From positions 226,074,043 through 226,138,042 of the forward strand of contig NC_061510.1 of NCBI RefSeq assembly GCF_022539505.1: 64,000 bases of DNA. The letters run 5' to 3'. The notes below the pieces were generated by a model. The model searched no databases, had not been told where the DNA came from, and worked only from the letters and a program-made list of their open reading frames with translations. Positions 1 to 10,225 of this stretch are shown one piece after another (positions within the stretch are counted from its first letter, which is position 1; the number at the start of each line of letters is the position of its first letter). This DNA comes from Lolium rigidum (lineage: Eukaryota; Streptophyta; Magnoliopsida; Poales; Poaceae). A program made the position numbers and the translations under genes.

Positions 1-790
1 TGGGTGGTCGCCGGTGAAGCAGTAGAGCGACGCATCACGCTCCTCGCGGAGGCCTAGTAGTCCTTGTCGATGTAGTATACAGAGGGTCCAGCCACAAATT
101 CCAATTCTGCTTGAGGCGAAACCTCTTCCTTGGCGTCCTTTGAAGAGACAGATATGATAACCTAGGGGGTTAATAGGTCTTACAAGTTTTCATTAATTTC
201 TTTTGCAATTTTAGGCTTTGTGAAAATATAAGTGAGTCTAATGCAAACTAAGTTAGATAACTTAGATGATGATAGAAGGTACTTCAAGCATGAAGGCATA
301 AAAGTAAATAACACGAGTAAAAAGTTTGGTTAAGGATAACTGAAGCACGCGGAGACGAAGATGTAGCACGAAAGCACAGAAGTAAATAACACGAGTAAAA
401 ATTTCGGTTAAGGATAGCTGAAGCACGCGGAGATGAAGATGTATTCTCGTGTTCCCTTTCTTGGGGGGAATGTATGTCGCGTTTGAGAGGGTGGGATCCC
501 ACGAATAATTTCCCAGCGCCACGAGGCTCACAGAAAGGATACAGATGCCACATAGAGAGGGGTGAATGGGCGGTTTAAAACTTTTACGATACTTGGACGA
601 ATGCGGAACTAGCGTTTAATGTATCAAACACAAACCTATATAACTAGGGTTCAACTATGTGCATCAACAATTTATGCTAAGTAAGACAAACTACTATGTC
701 ATAGCAAGATATATAACTTCAAGCACGAATGCTATCACAAAATAATGTGCGTAAGTGAAGAGTCTGAGTTTAGAAATAACCGAAACACGC
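1..790 (-). repeat. Degenerate SIRE/Maximus-type LTR debris
   Basis: No gene is visible here. The stretch shares phrases with the better preserved LTRs at 791-1904 and 10231-12089: the segment with GAAGCACGCGGAGA and GAAGATGTATTC, the run CACGTTTGGAGGAG-like text, and the block with GAGGGGTGAATGGG near 560. Its orientation matches the adjacent LTR, so it is probably an older LTR copy of the same family. Short reading frames inside it are chance frames. Confidence 0.6.
289..443. repeat. 77-bp tandem duplication inside LTR debris
   Basis: Two adjacent units of about 77 bp (289-366 and 367-443) share GTAAATAACACGAGTAAAAA, GGTTAAGGATA and GAAGCACGCGGAGA with a few substitutions. This is a local duplication within LTR sequence with no apparent coding role. 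Confidence 0.8.
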
Positions 791-1904
791 TGAAAGGATC
801 GTATGCCGCACCTAGAGGGGGGGGTGTGAATAAGTGCTAACCAATTTTTAATTCTTTTTCAATTTAGGCTAGACACAAAGGTAAATTCTCTAGATATGCA
901 ACTATGTGAATTTACCTATATGACAAGGTCAACAACTAAGCAAGATATAGCTACGCAATATATAGGGGAGATAATAGGATAGAGGTAATCGAGAGTGGAG
1001 CACGCGGAGACACGAAGTTGATTCCCGTAGTTCCCTTCCTTTGCAAGAAGGTACGTCTATGTTTGGAGGAGTGTGGTCGCTACGAAAGCCAGATCAACGC
1101 CATGAAGGCTTCACTCAGGTCTCCTGTGAGCACCGCCACGAAGGCCTAGCCCACTTTCACTAAGGGATTTCCTCGAGGCGGAAACCGAACCTTTACAAAG
1201 TTCTTGGGGCACACATCCACAATCAAATTGGAGGCTCCCAAATCTTTAACAACACAACAATAAAAAAGAACACATCAACAACAAACAACTAGAGATTCCA
1301 AAGAGGAACACTAGCAAGGGGGCCCTCAACAAAATGAGGGGGAAATGCAAATCGCTTTGGTGAAGATGCAGATCGGGGTCTTCTCCTTCGATTCTCCAAA
1401 GCTCAAGGGATTTGGGTGGTTGAGAGAGGAGATCTGACGATTTTGGTGTTCTTGGTGGCTCAGCAATGGTGGAACAAGTCTTGAGGGTTTGAGCAATCTT
1501 CCAAGGTAGGAGAAGGGTCCCTTTTATACCCCACCAACTTTTCTGCCCGTTGGAACGATATTGGCGGCAGTGCCGGCCCTGAAACGGCGGCAGTGCTGGC
1601 CTCTTGACTTAGGGTTCAGCAGGTCGACAGAGGTGGCCGGCAGTGCTGGAGTGGAACCACTGGCAGTGCCGGGGTGCATCCACCGGCAGTGCCGGCTCTT
1701 CTCCACCGGCAGTGCCGACTCTTCTCCACCGACAGTGTCAGCCTCAGGTGAGCATCAACAATACTCCTTTCTTCTTTTTGAGTGGATCGAGATTATCAGA
1801 TGAGGTATCTATTCTTTATCTGTCACTCACTTAGCACACAGTTAGATTGTCACCGGTGTTGTTAACAAACACGCAAAACCTAGAGATCATGAAATGCTCT
1901 TTCA
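791..1904 (-). mobile_element. 3' LTR of a SIRE/Maximus-type Ty1-copia element
   Basis: The 1,114-bp unit begins TGAAAG and ends CTTTCA on the plus strand, a perfect inverted terminal hexamer with TG...CA ends. Next to it at 1905-1921 is a polypyrimidine run whose complement (AAAAAGGGGGAGAT) is a polypurine tract abutting the LTR start in minus orientation. That order (ORF, polypurine tract, LTR) places it as the 3' LTR of the minus-strand element covering 1905-5836. It holds a block of CGGCAGTGCCGG motifs at 1561-1742. Confidence 0.75.
1561..1742. repeat. GC-rich CGGCAGTGCCGG minisatellite-like cluster (LTR copy)
   Basis: At least six near-copies of a palindrome-like motif (core CGGCAGTGCCGG) occur with irregular spacing of 15-30 bp inside the LTR. 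Related clusters lie at 4187-4310 and 4689-4800 in the internal part of the same element. The unequal spacing argues against a CRISPR array or a simple satellite. Confidence 0.8.
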
Positions 1905-2565
1905 ATCTCCCCCTTTTTGGTGTTTGATGACAATACCGGGATTTCGTAAAGTAGAGAGCAAGAATAGCATGGTGTTCCAAATGAGAGAGAAACTCCCCCT
2001 AGATGTGTGCATACATGAATTTTGTGTTTGAATATAAATGCACATATTAGGTACAGAGCAACTCTAACTATTAAGGTATATGCAACACAATGCTAACAAG
2101 ATATATGACAGATAATAGATGGAGAGATATAAAAGTTGAGAAGTAGAGACCATACCTCGTCATAAAGATATACTCAACTATGTATAATCTCGAACTCCAA
2201 GTCTCATAATCATATCATGCATGAATTTGATGTATATCCATAGAAAAGTTGAGATATATATTGACCATACCATTTCATAAGGACAATCTCAACCATATTG
2301 AATTCCGAAAGCCATAACAATATGACATACACTAATATGTCTTGCCACCACACATAGAACAGAGTTTTAAACACCAAGAAACACACGATAAAGTTCAACA
2401 TAATGATAAAAGGAGGACACAAGCTTTAAAGAAATGGTAAATGCATATGCTTGTGCCTCAACCCGAGCAAATCCCGTACAAGTCCTAATAGACCTTCTTC
2501 TCCCCCTTTTGCATTGAAACACCAAAAAGGAGAAAAGAAGCGATGCTACATCGTCCCATGGAAGC
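1905..2565 (-). other. 3' untranslated spacer of the SIRE-type element, with polypurine tract
   Basis: In minus orientation this joins the stop of the third ORF (2566) to the 3' LTR (1904). The polypurine tract lies at its LTR end (complement of 1905-1921). No other coding potential is seen. Confidence 0.6.
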
Positions 2566-3673
2566 TCAGATATCTTCGGAGGATTCCTCCGTCTCTTCGT
2601 CGTCTTCTGACTCGGCAGGCTCAGGCTCATCAACTTCATCATCACTAGTGGGGCGCTGTCGGCAAGAAGGACCGGGTAACCCAAGCTGCTCAAACTCAGT
2701 CACATTGCCATGCTTTGACAGCCATTCTTCCTCAGGAGTAATGACCTCTTCTGACCCACTCTCAACAAGAATGTCCAATTTGCGCATAATGAGCTTGGTG
2801 TTCCTCCTGTCCATCTTCCTTTCCCTATGAGCTTGGTATTGACGCCTGTTGATGTCAGACTTGAGACAAAACATCTAGTCAAGCTTGGCCTCAATACGAG
2901 CAAACCATCCACTGTCAGCAGGGGGAACATACTCCGTGTCCGAGTCCTCTTCAGCAGAATCATCATCACCGGGAAGACAAGGAGGAAGGGGATGAGTCTT
3001 GACCTTGAGATCCTTGTGTTTGTGAGGCAGAGGGGTAACATCATCAAGAAGTTTGCCATACCCAGCATTTTGCCAGCGAGAGCAAATGAAGCACATGAAG
3101 TAGGGTGCAAACACCGGAGCCTTGCGAGACATGATGCAAGACCAAAACTCATTCCACAGAAAATCCATCACATCAAGCTGAAGGCCGGTGTCACGGTTCT
3201 GATGAGTGAGATACAGAAGGTTTCCAAGATAGCCATAAATCTGATCAACGCATCCAACCTTGGGATTGGGGACCTCTCTGAAAATGCGAAGAAGGATGTC
3301 ATAAACTGGGCGAAGAAACTTCTGAGAGCCATACACCACTTCTCCTTCAAGATATAGATCAGCTTATCAATGGGCTTGGGAGTTTTGTGAGCCTGAAAGT
3401 ATCCTTCTGTGTCATCAGAAAGCACTGGATAGCCAAGACATTCTGTAAATTGTCCCCAGGTGCCATGTAGCATGCGACCCTCGGTCATCCAAGTCATAGT
3501 CTTGGCATCATCATTGTCAACATACACCATGGCAAATAATTTTCCAATAACATCAACACAGTAATGGTGGTGAAACTTCATCAGGGGAACGAGACTAAGT
3601 TGCTCACAAACCTCCTAAGCCTCTGCAAAATACTGAGCATGCTTGTCCATGTGAGGAAAGTTAATATGGTGCC

Positions 3674-3773
3674 NNNNNNNNNNNNNNNNNNNNNNNNNNN
3701 NNNNNNNNNNNNNNNNNNNNNNNNNNNNNNNNNNNNNNNNNNNNNNNNNNNNNNNNNNNNNNNNNNNNNNNNN
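3674..3773. other. Assembly gap (100 N)
   Basis: There are exactly 100 N inside the third ORF of the SIRE-type element. This is a conventional placeholder for an unknown gap length, so apparent frame across it is meaningless. Confidence 0.99.
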
Positions 3774-4186
3774 GCATAGAGATCATTATAGGTCTTCTCT
3801 TGATATTTAGTCCAGAACAGCTCAGAACAGTTGGTGGACTTGGGAGTGATATAGATGTATGTCTGACGCAGCCGTGCATACTCATGATCCGGCCATATCC
3901 CAACGGGTGTGCCTCGCAGCCTTTTGATGATGAGGTGGCGAGGTTTTGTTTCAGCCACTCCCTTCTCCCGACGAGACGTCTTCTTAACTGGTAAGATCTC
4001 AGCTTCAAAATCCGCCGTGATAGCTCTTTTGCCCAAGTTCTTATGGAGTGAACCACCTGCACCTGAGAAAGCACGTGATAGAGGGAAATGATGATAAGGT
4101 ACACTAAAAGAAAGAAAAATTGACAGTCAGTGCATGGTGAATGAAGTGTTCGAGATACAACTGAAAAGGCTAGAGGAGATCTGGCA

Positions 4187-4310
4187 GCAGCAACGCCGGC
4201 AGTGTCGGGGTGGTATGGGCGGCAGTTGCGGCCCAACCGGCAGTGCCGGGGTGCAGAGGGCGGCAGTGCCGGCCTAGCAGCAGTGCTGTTGAGAATTGGC
4301 CGGCAGTGCC
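4187..4310. repeat. CGGCAGTGCCGG cluster within the predicted intron
   Basis: Five near-copies of the motif seen in the LTR at 1561-1742 lie inside the predicted 430-nt intron (4492-4063, minus strand) of the third ORF. Confidence 0.75.
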
Positions 4311-4508
4311 GGTCAAACCTGGAACATGCCAGATCTGCTGCAGACTCACACATTGTTCCTCAAACTTTCATCACATGATGCAAGAGATCATCTACCTCTA
4401 TGGCAAAATCTACGGAGCAAATCGTCCAACTATCTGTCTTCTAGGCAGGTCGACCCAGCCTAGAGAGGGAGAGAGAGGGAGGAGAAGCTCACCGGAGGAT
4501 GAAGCCAT

Positions 4509-5276
4509 GGAGGAGGGTGGCCTACCCGAATCCAGCCGACCAGGGGTGGAGGAAGGACACGGGACGTCGGCCGAAGGGCTGGAGCGGTAGTGGTGGCGGC
4601 TGGTTCATCGAGTGGAAGGAGAGGGACGCGTGGGAGAAAATGAGGCAGTTGCCCTAACTCCCCCGGCCCGTCACTTGACCCCACGCGACAGCGGCAGTGC
4701 CGCTCAGCCGAGGCCGGCAGTGTCGGGGTTCCACCACCGGAAGTGCCGGGGTGCCACCACTGGCAGTGCCGGGGTGAAACCACCGGCAGTGCCGGCAAGC
4801 CTGCCCCAAGCCCAAAAACCCTTGAATTTGTCAGAACTTTAGTGTATTAAGATTGGAATGGTTTCTTAGGTAAGGTGGGGCTCAGGATAGAAAGATCACA
4901 TGGTACATTATCACCCATATTTGCAAACATTGCAAATTAAGACCAAACATGAGTGATTTCCCATAGGAACATATGAAAGTCAAATAAAATCCATAAAAGA
5001 TCCAAATAACTCCAACTCTTCACAAAGAAGAGTGTGGTGGCCTAGGACACCATGTTTGAGTGTTATGGTGCGGCACCGCGAAGATATATCTTGGGCCCAA
5101 AACCACTACTCGTCATTGAAGCTCACATATCAACACATGATATAAAGGGAATGATTTCTTACTATCGGCATTATGGGGGGAGGGATAGCTCAATAATTTA
5201 AACCGCACTCCCCCTATTTCCATGCCCACATCTAAACCAACTAAAGTTTTGAGACGAAGGTGTGTTTGCAAGATGG
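4509..5276 (-). other. Spacer between pol stop and third ORF
   Basis: No ORF is recognised. It contains another CGGCAGTGCCGG cluster at 4689-4800. In minus orientation the part nearest the third ORF would be its leader and possible internal promoter. Confidence 0.5.
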
Positions 5277-5836
5277 TCAAGCTATACTCCGTGAATCAAT
5301 GATATTTAGCTCATTCCTCAAATAGCAAAACCTTGCTTCATCAAGAGGCTTCGTGAATATATCGGCAAGTTGATCTTTGGTAGGAATATAACATAGCTCA
5401 ATATCACCACGGGCAACATGATCCCTAATAAAATGATTCCGGATCTCAATATGCTTCGTTCTTGAATGTTGCACCGGATTATAAGCAATCTTGATGGCAC
5501 TTTCATTGTCACATAAAAGAGGCACTTTGTTACAAGTGACACCGTATTCCTTTAAAGTTTTCCTCATCCATAACAATTGAGTGCATCCACTTGCGGCGGC
5601 AATATATTCAGCTTCGACGGTGGAGAGAGATATACAATTTTGCTTCTTAGAATACCAACACACCAAGGACCTACCAAGGAATTGGCAAGCCCCGGAGGTT
5701 GATTTCCTATCATCCTTGTCTCCCGCCCAATCCGCATCGGTGTATCCATTGAGAAAGAAACTTGAGCCTTTAGGATACCAAAGACCATATCTTGGGGGTA
5801 TCAACCAAATATCGAAAGATTCTTTTAAGAGCCATC
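5277..5836 (-). pseudogene. 3' end of Ty1-copia pol: RNase H domain
   Basis: The open frame 5804-5277 ends with the typical plant copia RNase H series: TDADWAGD, RKSTSG, the VCWYSKKQ block, STVEAEYIAAA, DNESAI, and HSRTKHIEIRNHFIRDHV near the end. RNase H removes the RNA template during reverse transcription. Upstream of 5804 the copia sequence continues in a second frame (ALKRIFRYL at about 5835), so one frameshift is present. At about 5836 the pol sequence stops against a BARE/Angela-like LTR, and the rest of pol (RT, integrase) and gag are missing. It is therefore a truncated element. Confidence 0.9.
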
Positions 5837-5839
5837 ACT

Positions 5840-6435
5840 CGTACCTTGATATGATATCCCTTGTGAATCAGTCATATGCTTGCAAGCTAATCAGATATCA
5901 TTCCATCGAGAGGGCCCAGAGTATATCTATCAGTCATTAGGATGGACAAATCCCACTATTGATACAAGTGCCTCAACCCTATACTTTCCGAACACTTTAA
6001 TGCCACCTTTATAACAACCCATTTACGCAATAGTGTTTGGTGTCATCAAAGCATCCATCCGGTGTAGGTGATTAACAAGATCTCATGGTCGAATGATTAA
6101 GTTACTATGCATATTAAAGCTTGAAGCACAAAGAACTAAATAACTTGATCATATGCTACGCTTACTATGAGTGTATGTCCATCACATCATTCACCTAATG
6201 ATATGACCTTGTTATTAATAATATCCAATGTTCATGATCATGAAACTACGATCATCTATTAATCAACAAGCTAGTTTAACAAGTGGGTTACTAGGGAATC
6301 TTTTATGTTTACATAACACACATATATTAATGTTTCTGGTTAATACAATTATAGCATGAGATGCAAACTATTATCATAAACACAAAGATATAATAATAAC
6401 CACTTTATTATTGCCTCTTGGGCATATCTCCAACA
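5840..6435 (-). mobile_element. BARE/Angela-like copia LTR fragment
   Basis: In minus orientation it starts TGTTGGAGATATGCCC followed by AAGAGGCAATAATAAA, close to the conserved start of BARE-1/WIS/Angela LTRs. The family phrase CGAGAGGGCCCAGAG occurs near 5910. Its length, about 600 bp, is short for that family (about 1.7 kb), so it is probably a truncated LTR. It interrupts the SIRE-type pol at its left edge. Confidence 0.8.
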
Positions 6436-7013
6436 CATCATTGCGAAGTGGTGGTGGAGGAGACGGCGGTGGAGCGACGAGGGTTGTGCTTCTGGCGAAG
6501 AAAGGGGTGCCGGCGGCTGTGGTGGCTGCCATTGAGCCGGGAGGGCCTTTTATAGAAGCCGGCGTCAGGAAGAAAGCGCGGGAAGAGGCGAGAAGAGGCG
6601 TGAAGAAAGTGCGGGAACGCGCGGTGGCGTGCGAACGCCGGTGACGCGTGGAGGCTACGCAGCACCGACGAGACGTCTCGTCTGCCCCTCCGTCGCCATT
6701 AAGGCAAAGCTGCGACGCTTCGGTCGTGTGTCACTGCGCGTGAATAACTTCCGCCGCGAGGTAGGCGACGGTTAGGTCCAAACTTGAATGTGCCGCTGAC
6801 GCGTCAGCCCCGCAACTCCCGGCCTCGCTTTTCGTTGTGTCCGGTGTGCCCGGAGCGTTCCCTGTGGGGCGGGGACGGGCTCGGGGCGCCGGAGACCGTA
6901 TCAAGCCGCGCGAGACAAAAAATAGCTTTGGGGGATGCAGCTAGAAACGTTTTTTTTGTCCGATGTGCCCCAAATCGATTTGGAGGACGGTTTGAGAGAC
7001 CGACTGAAGATGC
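6436..7013. mobile_element. Left-truncated Harbinger-like element related to 47577-49303
   Basis: Its right half matches the right half of the element at 47577-49303: GACGCGTCAG near 6798, TTCGTTGTGTCCGG near 6832 and GCAGCTAGAAACG near 6940. It ends in GACTGAAGATGCT, a degraded form of the family terminus GGAGATGCTC. The left end is missing at the BARE/Angela LTR junction. No coding capacity is evident. Confidence 0.55.
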
Positions 7014-7529
7014 TGTAACTCTTTACAGAGATGGAGGTCATGGCCGCATTGCTGCCTCGCCGCGGCCATGCTTGAACCTGGGTTGCTACTTGCTAATGCG
7101 GTAAGCCGGTAATGCCTTTCCCAGTTTCACATACCTCCCCGCGCCATCAAGATTCAGGAGAGCCTCACCCTATGTCGCACCGACCATCTCCGCCGCCACA
7201 ACATCGACTGTGAGCAAGAGTTATGTTGGGCGTAAAATCGCCATCGCTACCAAGGAGAGAAGGTAAAGCGATGATGAGGCGAAGAAGATTGAGGCAGCAA
7301 AGAACTTTCTCGCCTCGTGCGCATGAAGTAGGCCAGCGAGACACTAATGTTTCTCTCCATTAATTGCTCTGGTAAGTGCGTGTCAGTTTCAATCGCTCGC
7401 ATAACTCAGCACTCAGCAGCCGCACCGACCCTTCGGCCACCGCAGCAGGTGCGGATGGTGCGGAGGACTTCACTGGCACGTGAGAATCAAGGCCCGCATC
7501 GACCCGGTCCCATCTCCTCTGGTCTGCAT
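7014..7529. other. No recognisable feature
   Basis: I see no gene, repeat or known element structure here apart from the 8-bp target duplication GTCTGCAT at 7522-7529 that belongs to the neighbouring MITE. Confidence 0.5.
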
Positions 7530-8133
7530 TAGGGATTGCATTAGGGATGTAAATGGTACGGATAATTTCCGCTTTGAATCCGCATTCATATCTGTTTTTT
7601 AGGATATGGTATGCATTTTTAGAAATCCGCCGGATATGGATACGGATGCGGATAGTGATCAAGCGGATATCCGACGAATATGCTAGAGGATATGGTACTG
7701 ATACTATCCGACGGATACGGATTATCCGCCATTTTTTGCGGATTATCCGAGGTCTACAAAGAGGATAATCCAAGAAAATTAGCCCAATCCTAAATATTTA
7801 GAAAATATAGTTAGTTCATCGGCCAAAATATGTATGCTATTAGTACACAAATTGCTTTGTTGTACGGAATAGTGTGTATATTTTGCTATATTCTATAATT
7901 ACAAGCATATTTTACATAGAAAGCATACTTCTATTTTTTATGTGTATATTTTCTTAATAATCCGTTTCCGATCCGAGTTCGGTTCGAATCCGCTCCATAT
8001 CCGTAATCTGATATAATCCGCATCCGAATCCGCATCCGGCCATTATCCGCTCCGATCCAAATCCGTTACAAAAATATGGTAAAGGATATGGTAAGAGCAA
8101 TATCCGATCCGATCCGATCCGTTTACATCCCTA
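7530..8133. mobile_element. hAT-type MITE with 8-bp target duplication
   Basis: The 604-bp element is flanked by GTCTGCAT at 7522-7529 and 8134-8141. The right end reads, reversed, TAGGGATGTAAACGGATCGG; the left end has TAGGGAT and then again TAGGGATGTAAATGG 12 bases further in. The interior is made of many GGATAT/TCCGATCC blocks in both orientations, so the single strand could fold extensively. An 8-bp duplication with TAGGG-type ends suggests hAT. There is no transposase, so it is non-autonomous. Confidence 0.85.
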
Positions 8134-8465
8134 GTCTGCATCGGGCACGCCTGCCACCAGGAGGGCTTCTTTCATACAGCGGATACCTTTTCTCTCCCGA
8201 GCAACCAAAGTGGATCTTGTAGTGAGCAATCGATCTGTTTGATAAATCTATCGGCCCGGTTAACCAGAGAACGGCTAGGTCGGCTTGGGAAGTAGCGGCC
8301 GATGTAATGTTGGGCTGACGTTTGACGCGAATTGACGGTGTAAACTGACTGCAGTAACGTTTCAGCGATTTGGGATGATCTGGTGCGTTGAAGAGCTGAA
8401 TCCGACGGTTTAGGGCGCAAAATCGCTGTGGGAGAGCCCTGCTGGTTTCATTATACTGTTAACTA
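8134..8465. other. No recognisable feature
   Basis: I find no gene or repeat signature between the MITE and the duplicated helicase upstream region. Confidence 0.5.
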
Positions 8466-9480
8466 ATATATACTGATTCTTCATTGTTGCTAGGGGTAGT
8501 GCGTGGAGACCCGTGCAGCCAGGATCTTTTGGTAAGATATGATGTTGTGTGCGTTCAGATGGATAGCCAGTAGCCATGCAGTCTGTCCTATACTCTGTGT
8601 TGTGCGGAACAAACGGGCCAGGACAAAGAGCCTCTTTTAACTCAGAGAGAGTCGAAGGTGGCGCTCCTTCTTTCTGGCTGCATGTGGGGCCTACACTAAT
8701 CAGCTCCTGCAGCAAACTAGCTAGTTGATCGACGTATACGAAAGTGAAACTTAATCAAGCAAATTTCCGCGGCGTTGAGAAACATTACTGGTAGTCCCTC
8801 TGTAGTAGCAATGCTTGCAAGTTGCTCAATGTTGTTTGAGAATTGAGATAGAGGATCGATCGACGAGATCACCATGAATGAAGAAGTACATTAACTTGCA
8901 TTGGCATGTTATTAATGGAACTGCTCGATCGTTTCCCTCAAGAATAAAACATCCGTCACAGTCAAGTCAGTCAAGACTGGTCAATCTGATGGATGTGTTT
9001 ACTCAGTGATTATATTCAGCCAGCGGGGATTAATGGCGGTGCGTATAACGAAGTGGCCTGCGGTTGCTCTTCCATGACGGTTCGGCACTCCATTCGGGCG
9101 GTTGGCGGGTTGATCGACACGGTTGCCACTCCGACGGTGGACCTCCCCGACAATTGTTGTGCTTTAATTCGCGACGATCGAGCCAGGATCACTGCCAGGC
9201 GAGCCCGTGGGGGAAGCGAGCGGACGCTCGGCACGACCGCGCAGCGTCCACGGAGACGTTAACGTACCGCATATTTGCGCCACGTTTGCGTCGCTGCTAA
9301 CGCTCCAGACACGATGCGTCGACCCGCTGGAGCAGGGTGCAGGCGCATTTCCGGTGCGAACGGACGCAAACGGTCGCGCATCGTCCGTTTGCGTCGCCCC
9401 GTTGGAGATGCCCTGACTCCAGTCTGGTCTAGGTCTAGGCGGTCAGGCCAGGAGCTCCCGCTCCCTAGATATGATCTTGG
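8466..9480 (+). repeat. Left copy of the upstream region of the helicase-like gene
   Basis: Blocks here recur in the same order and orientation at 20381-21395, just before the helicase-like gene. Examples are GTGCGTGGAGACCCGTGCAG at about 8499 and 20730, GGCGTTGAGAAACATTA at about 8771 and 20971, GTCTGGTCTAGGTCTAGGCG at about 9421, and GGCCAGGAGCTCC at about 9447 and 21371. The gene body itself is absent from the left copy. An element fragment at about 9005-9412 interrupts this copy; the right copy lacks it. Confidence 0.85.
9005..9412. mobile_element. Element fragment inside the left upstream copy
   Basis: This segment has no counterpart in the right copy. It ends in CGTTGGAGATGCC and is rich in GGACGC/GCGTCC motifs, like the right ends of grass DNA transposons of the GGCATCTCCAAC type. 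No matching left terminus is visible, so the class and the exact left boundary are uncertain. Confidence 0.45.
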
Positions 9481-10225
9481 TCGTTTATTCGTTTATGTGT
9501 AGAATTTTTTATGTTTTTTTATGCTACGAATCTCTACAAAAATTAGCCGTTTTGGGCAAAAGTTGGGCCCGTCAGTTCCTGGACTGGTTGGACCGACCGG
9601 GGGACCGACGGCTCCGGTACATGCACCGGTAGACTAGGCCAAAATCGAGGGAGCCCGGAAAGCCGCCTGTGGCTGGCCATTCCACATGAAGGTAGACCGA
9701 GAAGGAGACCGACAGCCACCGGTACCAGGGCCAGTTGACCGGACCAAACGAGGAGGCTAAAAGCCACCAAGGGTTGACTGGTTAGTCCTCCCATCGGTAG
9801 ACCGAGCCACGGACCGGGAGCCCAAACTCAGATCAAAAGGCATCTTCTCGAAAGCATTATACCTCTCAACTCTTTTTGGTGTGATATTGATGCGGTAGGA
9901 TGTGTACCCTTGTCTATGGTAACATGCCCATCAAGCTCATCGAGACTGCCCCTCTTAATAGTGAGGTGTTTCCTATTGACTCAACCAGAAATAAGAGATG
10001 GACAAGGAAAAGCACTTGCACATATCCACTTCACCGAATGGGCGGGGGGGGGGGGGGTCTCCAACCACATAAATGGTGGACTAAAACCTATGTATACACT
10101 TGTAGAAACTATTAGTCCACACTTTATCTCTGGTGTCATCATTAACCAAAGTAATGGTTAAGGCTGAAATACCCTTACAACCTTGCCGTCCCCACCAGCA
10201 CGGGCACGCTGCCCAAGCTTATGAC
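9481..10225 (-). mobile_element. Degraded SIRE/Maximus-type LTR fragment
   Basis: Shared phrases with the intact LTR that follows include GCCCCTCTTAATAGTG (about 9949 and 11983), the pyrimidine-rich GC block with GACCGACCGG (about 9590, compare 11250-11580), and a terminus-like AATACCCTTACA near 10172. A G-run of 14 lies at about 10044-10057. Confidence 0.6.

Larger units (their letters stand above)
2566..4508 (-). pseudogene. Spliced third ORF (env-like position) of a SIRE/Maximus-type element, broken
   Basis: This ORF sits between pol and the 3' LTR, where SIRE/Maximus elements carry an extra ORF often called env-like. A 16-nt first exon (4508-4493) reads MASSSG up to a donor GGTGAGC. An acceptor TTTCTCAG at 4063 opens exon 2 (4062 downward) in frame, giving AGGSLHKNLGKRAITADFEA. 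Downstream pieces are 4036-3581 (crossed by a 100-N gap), 3581-3168, 3339-2875 and 2874-2566. There is a frame change near 3340 and an in-frame TAG at 2875, followed by an acidic tail. The pieces read as one degraded protein. Function is unknown; assignment to the third ORF rests on position and organisation rather than a recognised domain. The splicing is inferred. Confidence 0.6.

Noticed and set aside
262..553. Small proteins encoded at the left edge
   Set aside because: They come from a 77-bp tandem repeat in LTR debris.
1561..1742. CRISPR-like or satellite array of CGGCAGTGCCGG
   Set aside because: Spacing is irregular, units vary, the context is a plant LTR, and there are no cas genes.
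9275..9502. Gene in the GC-rich block near 9300
   Set aside because: The sequence is a transposon end type (CGTTGGAGATGCC) and is absent from the paralogous copy.
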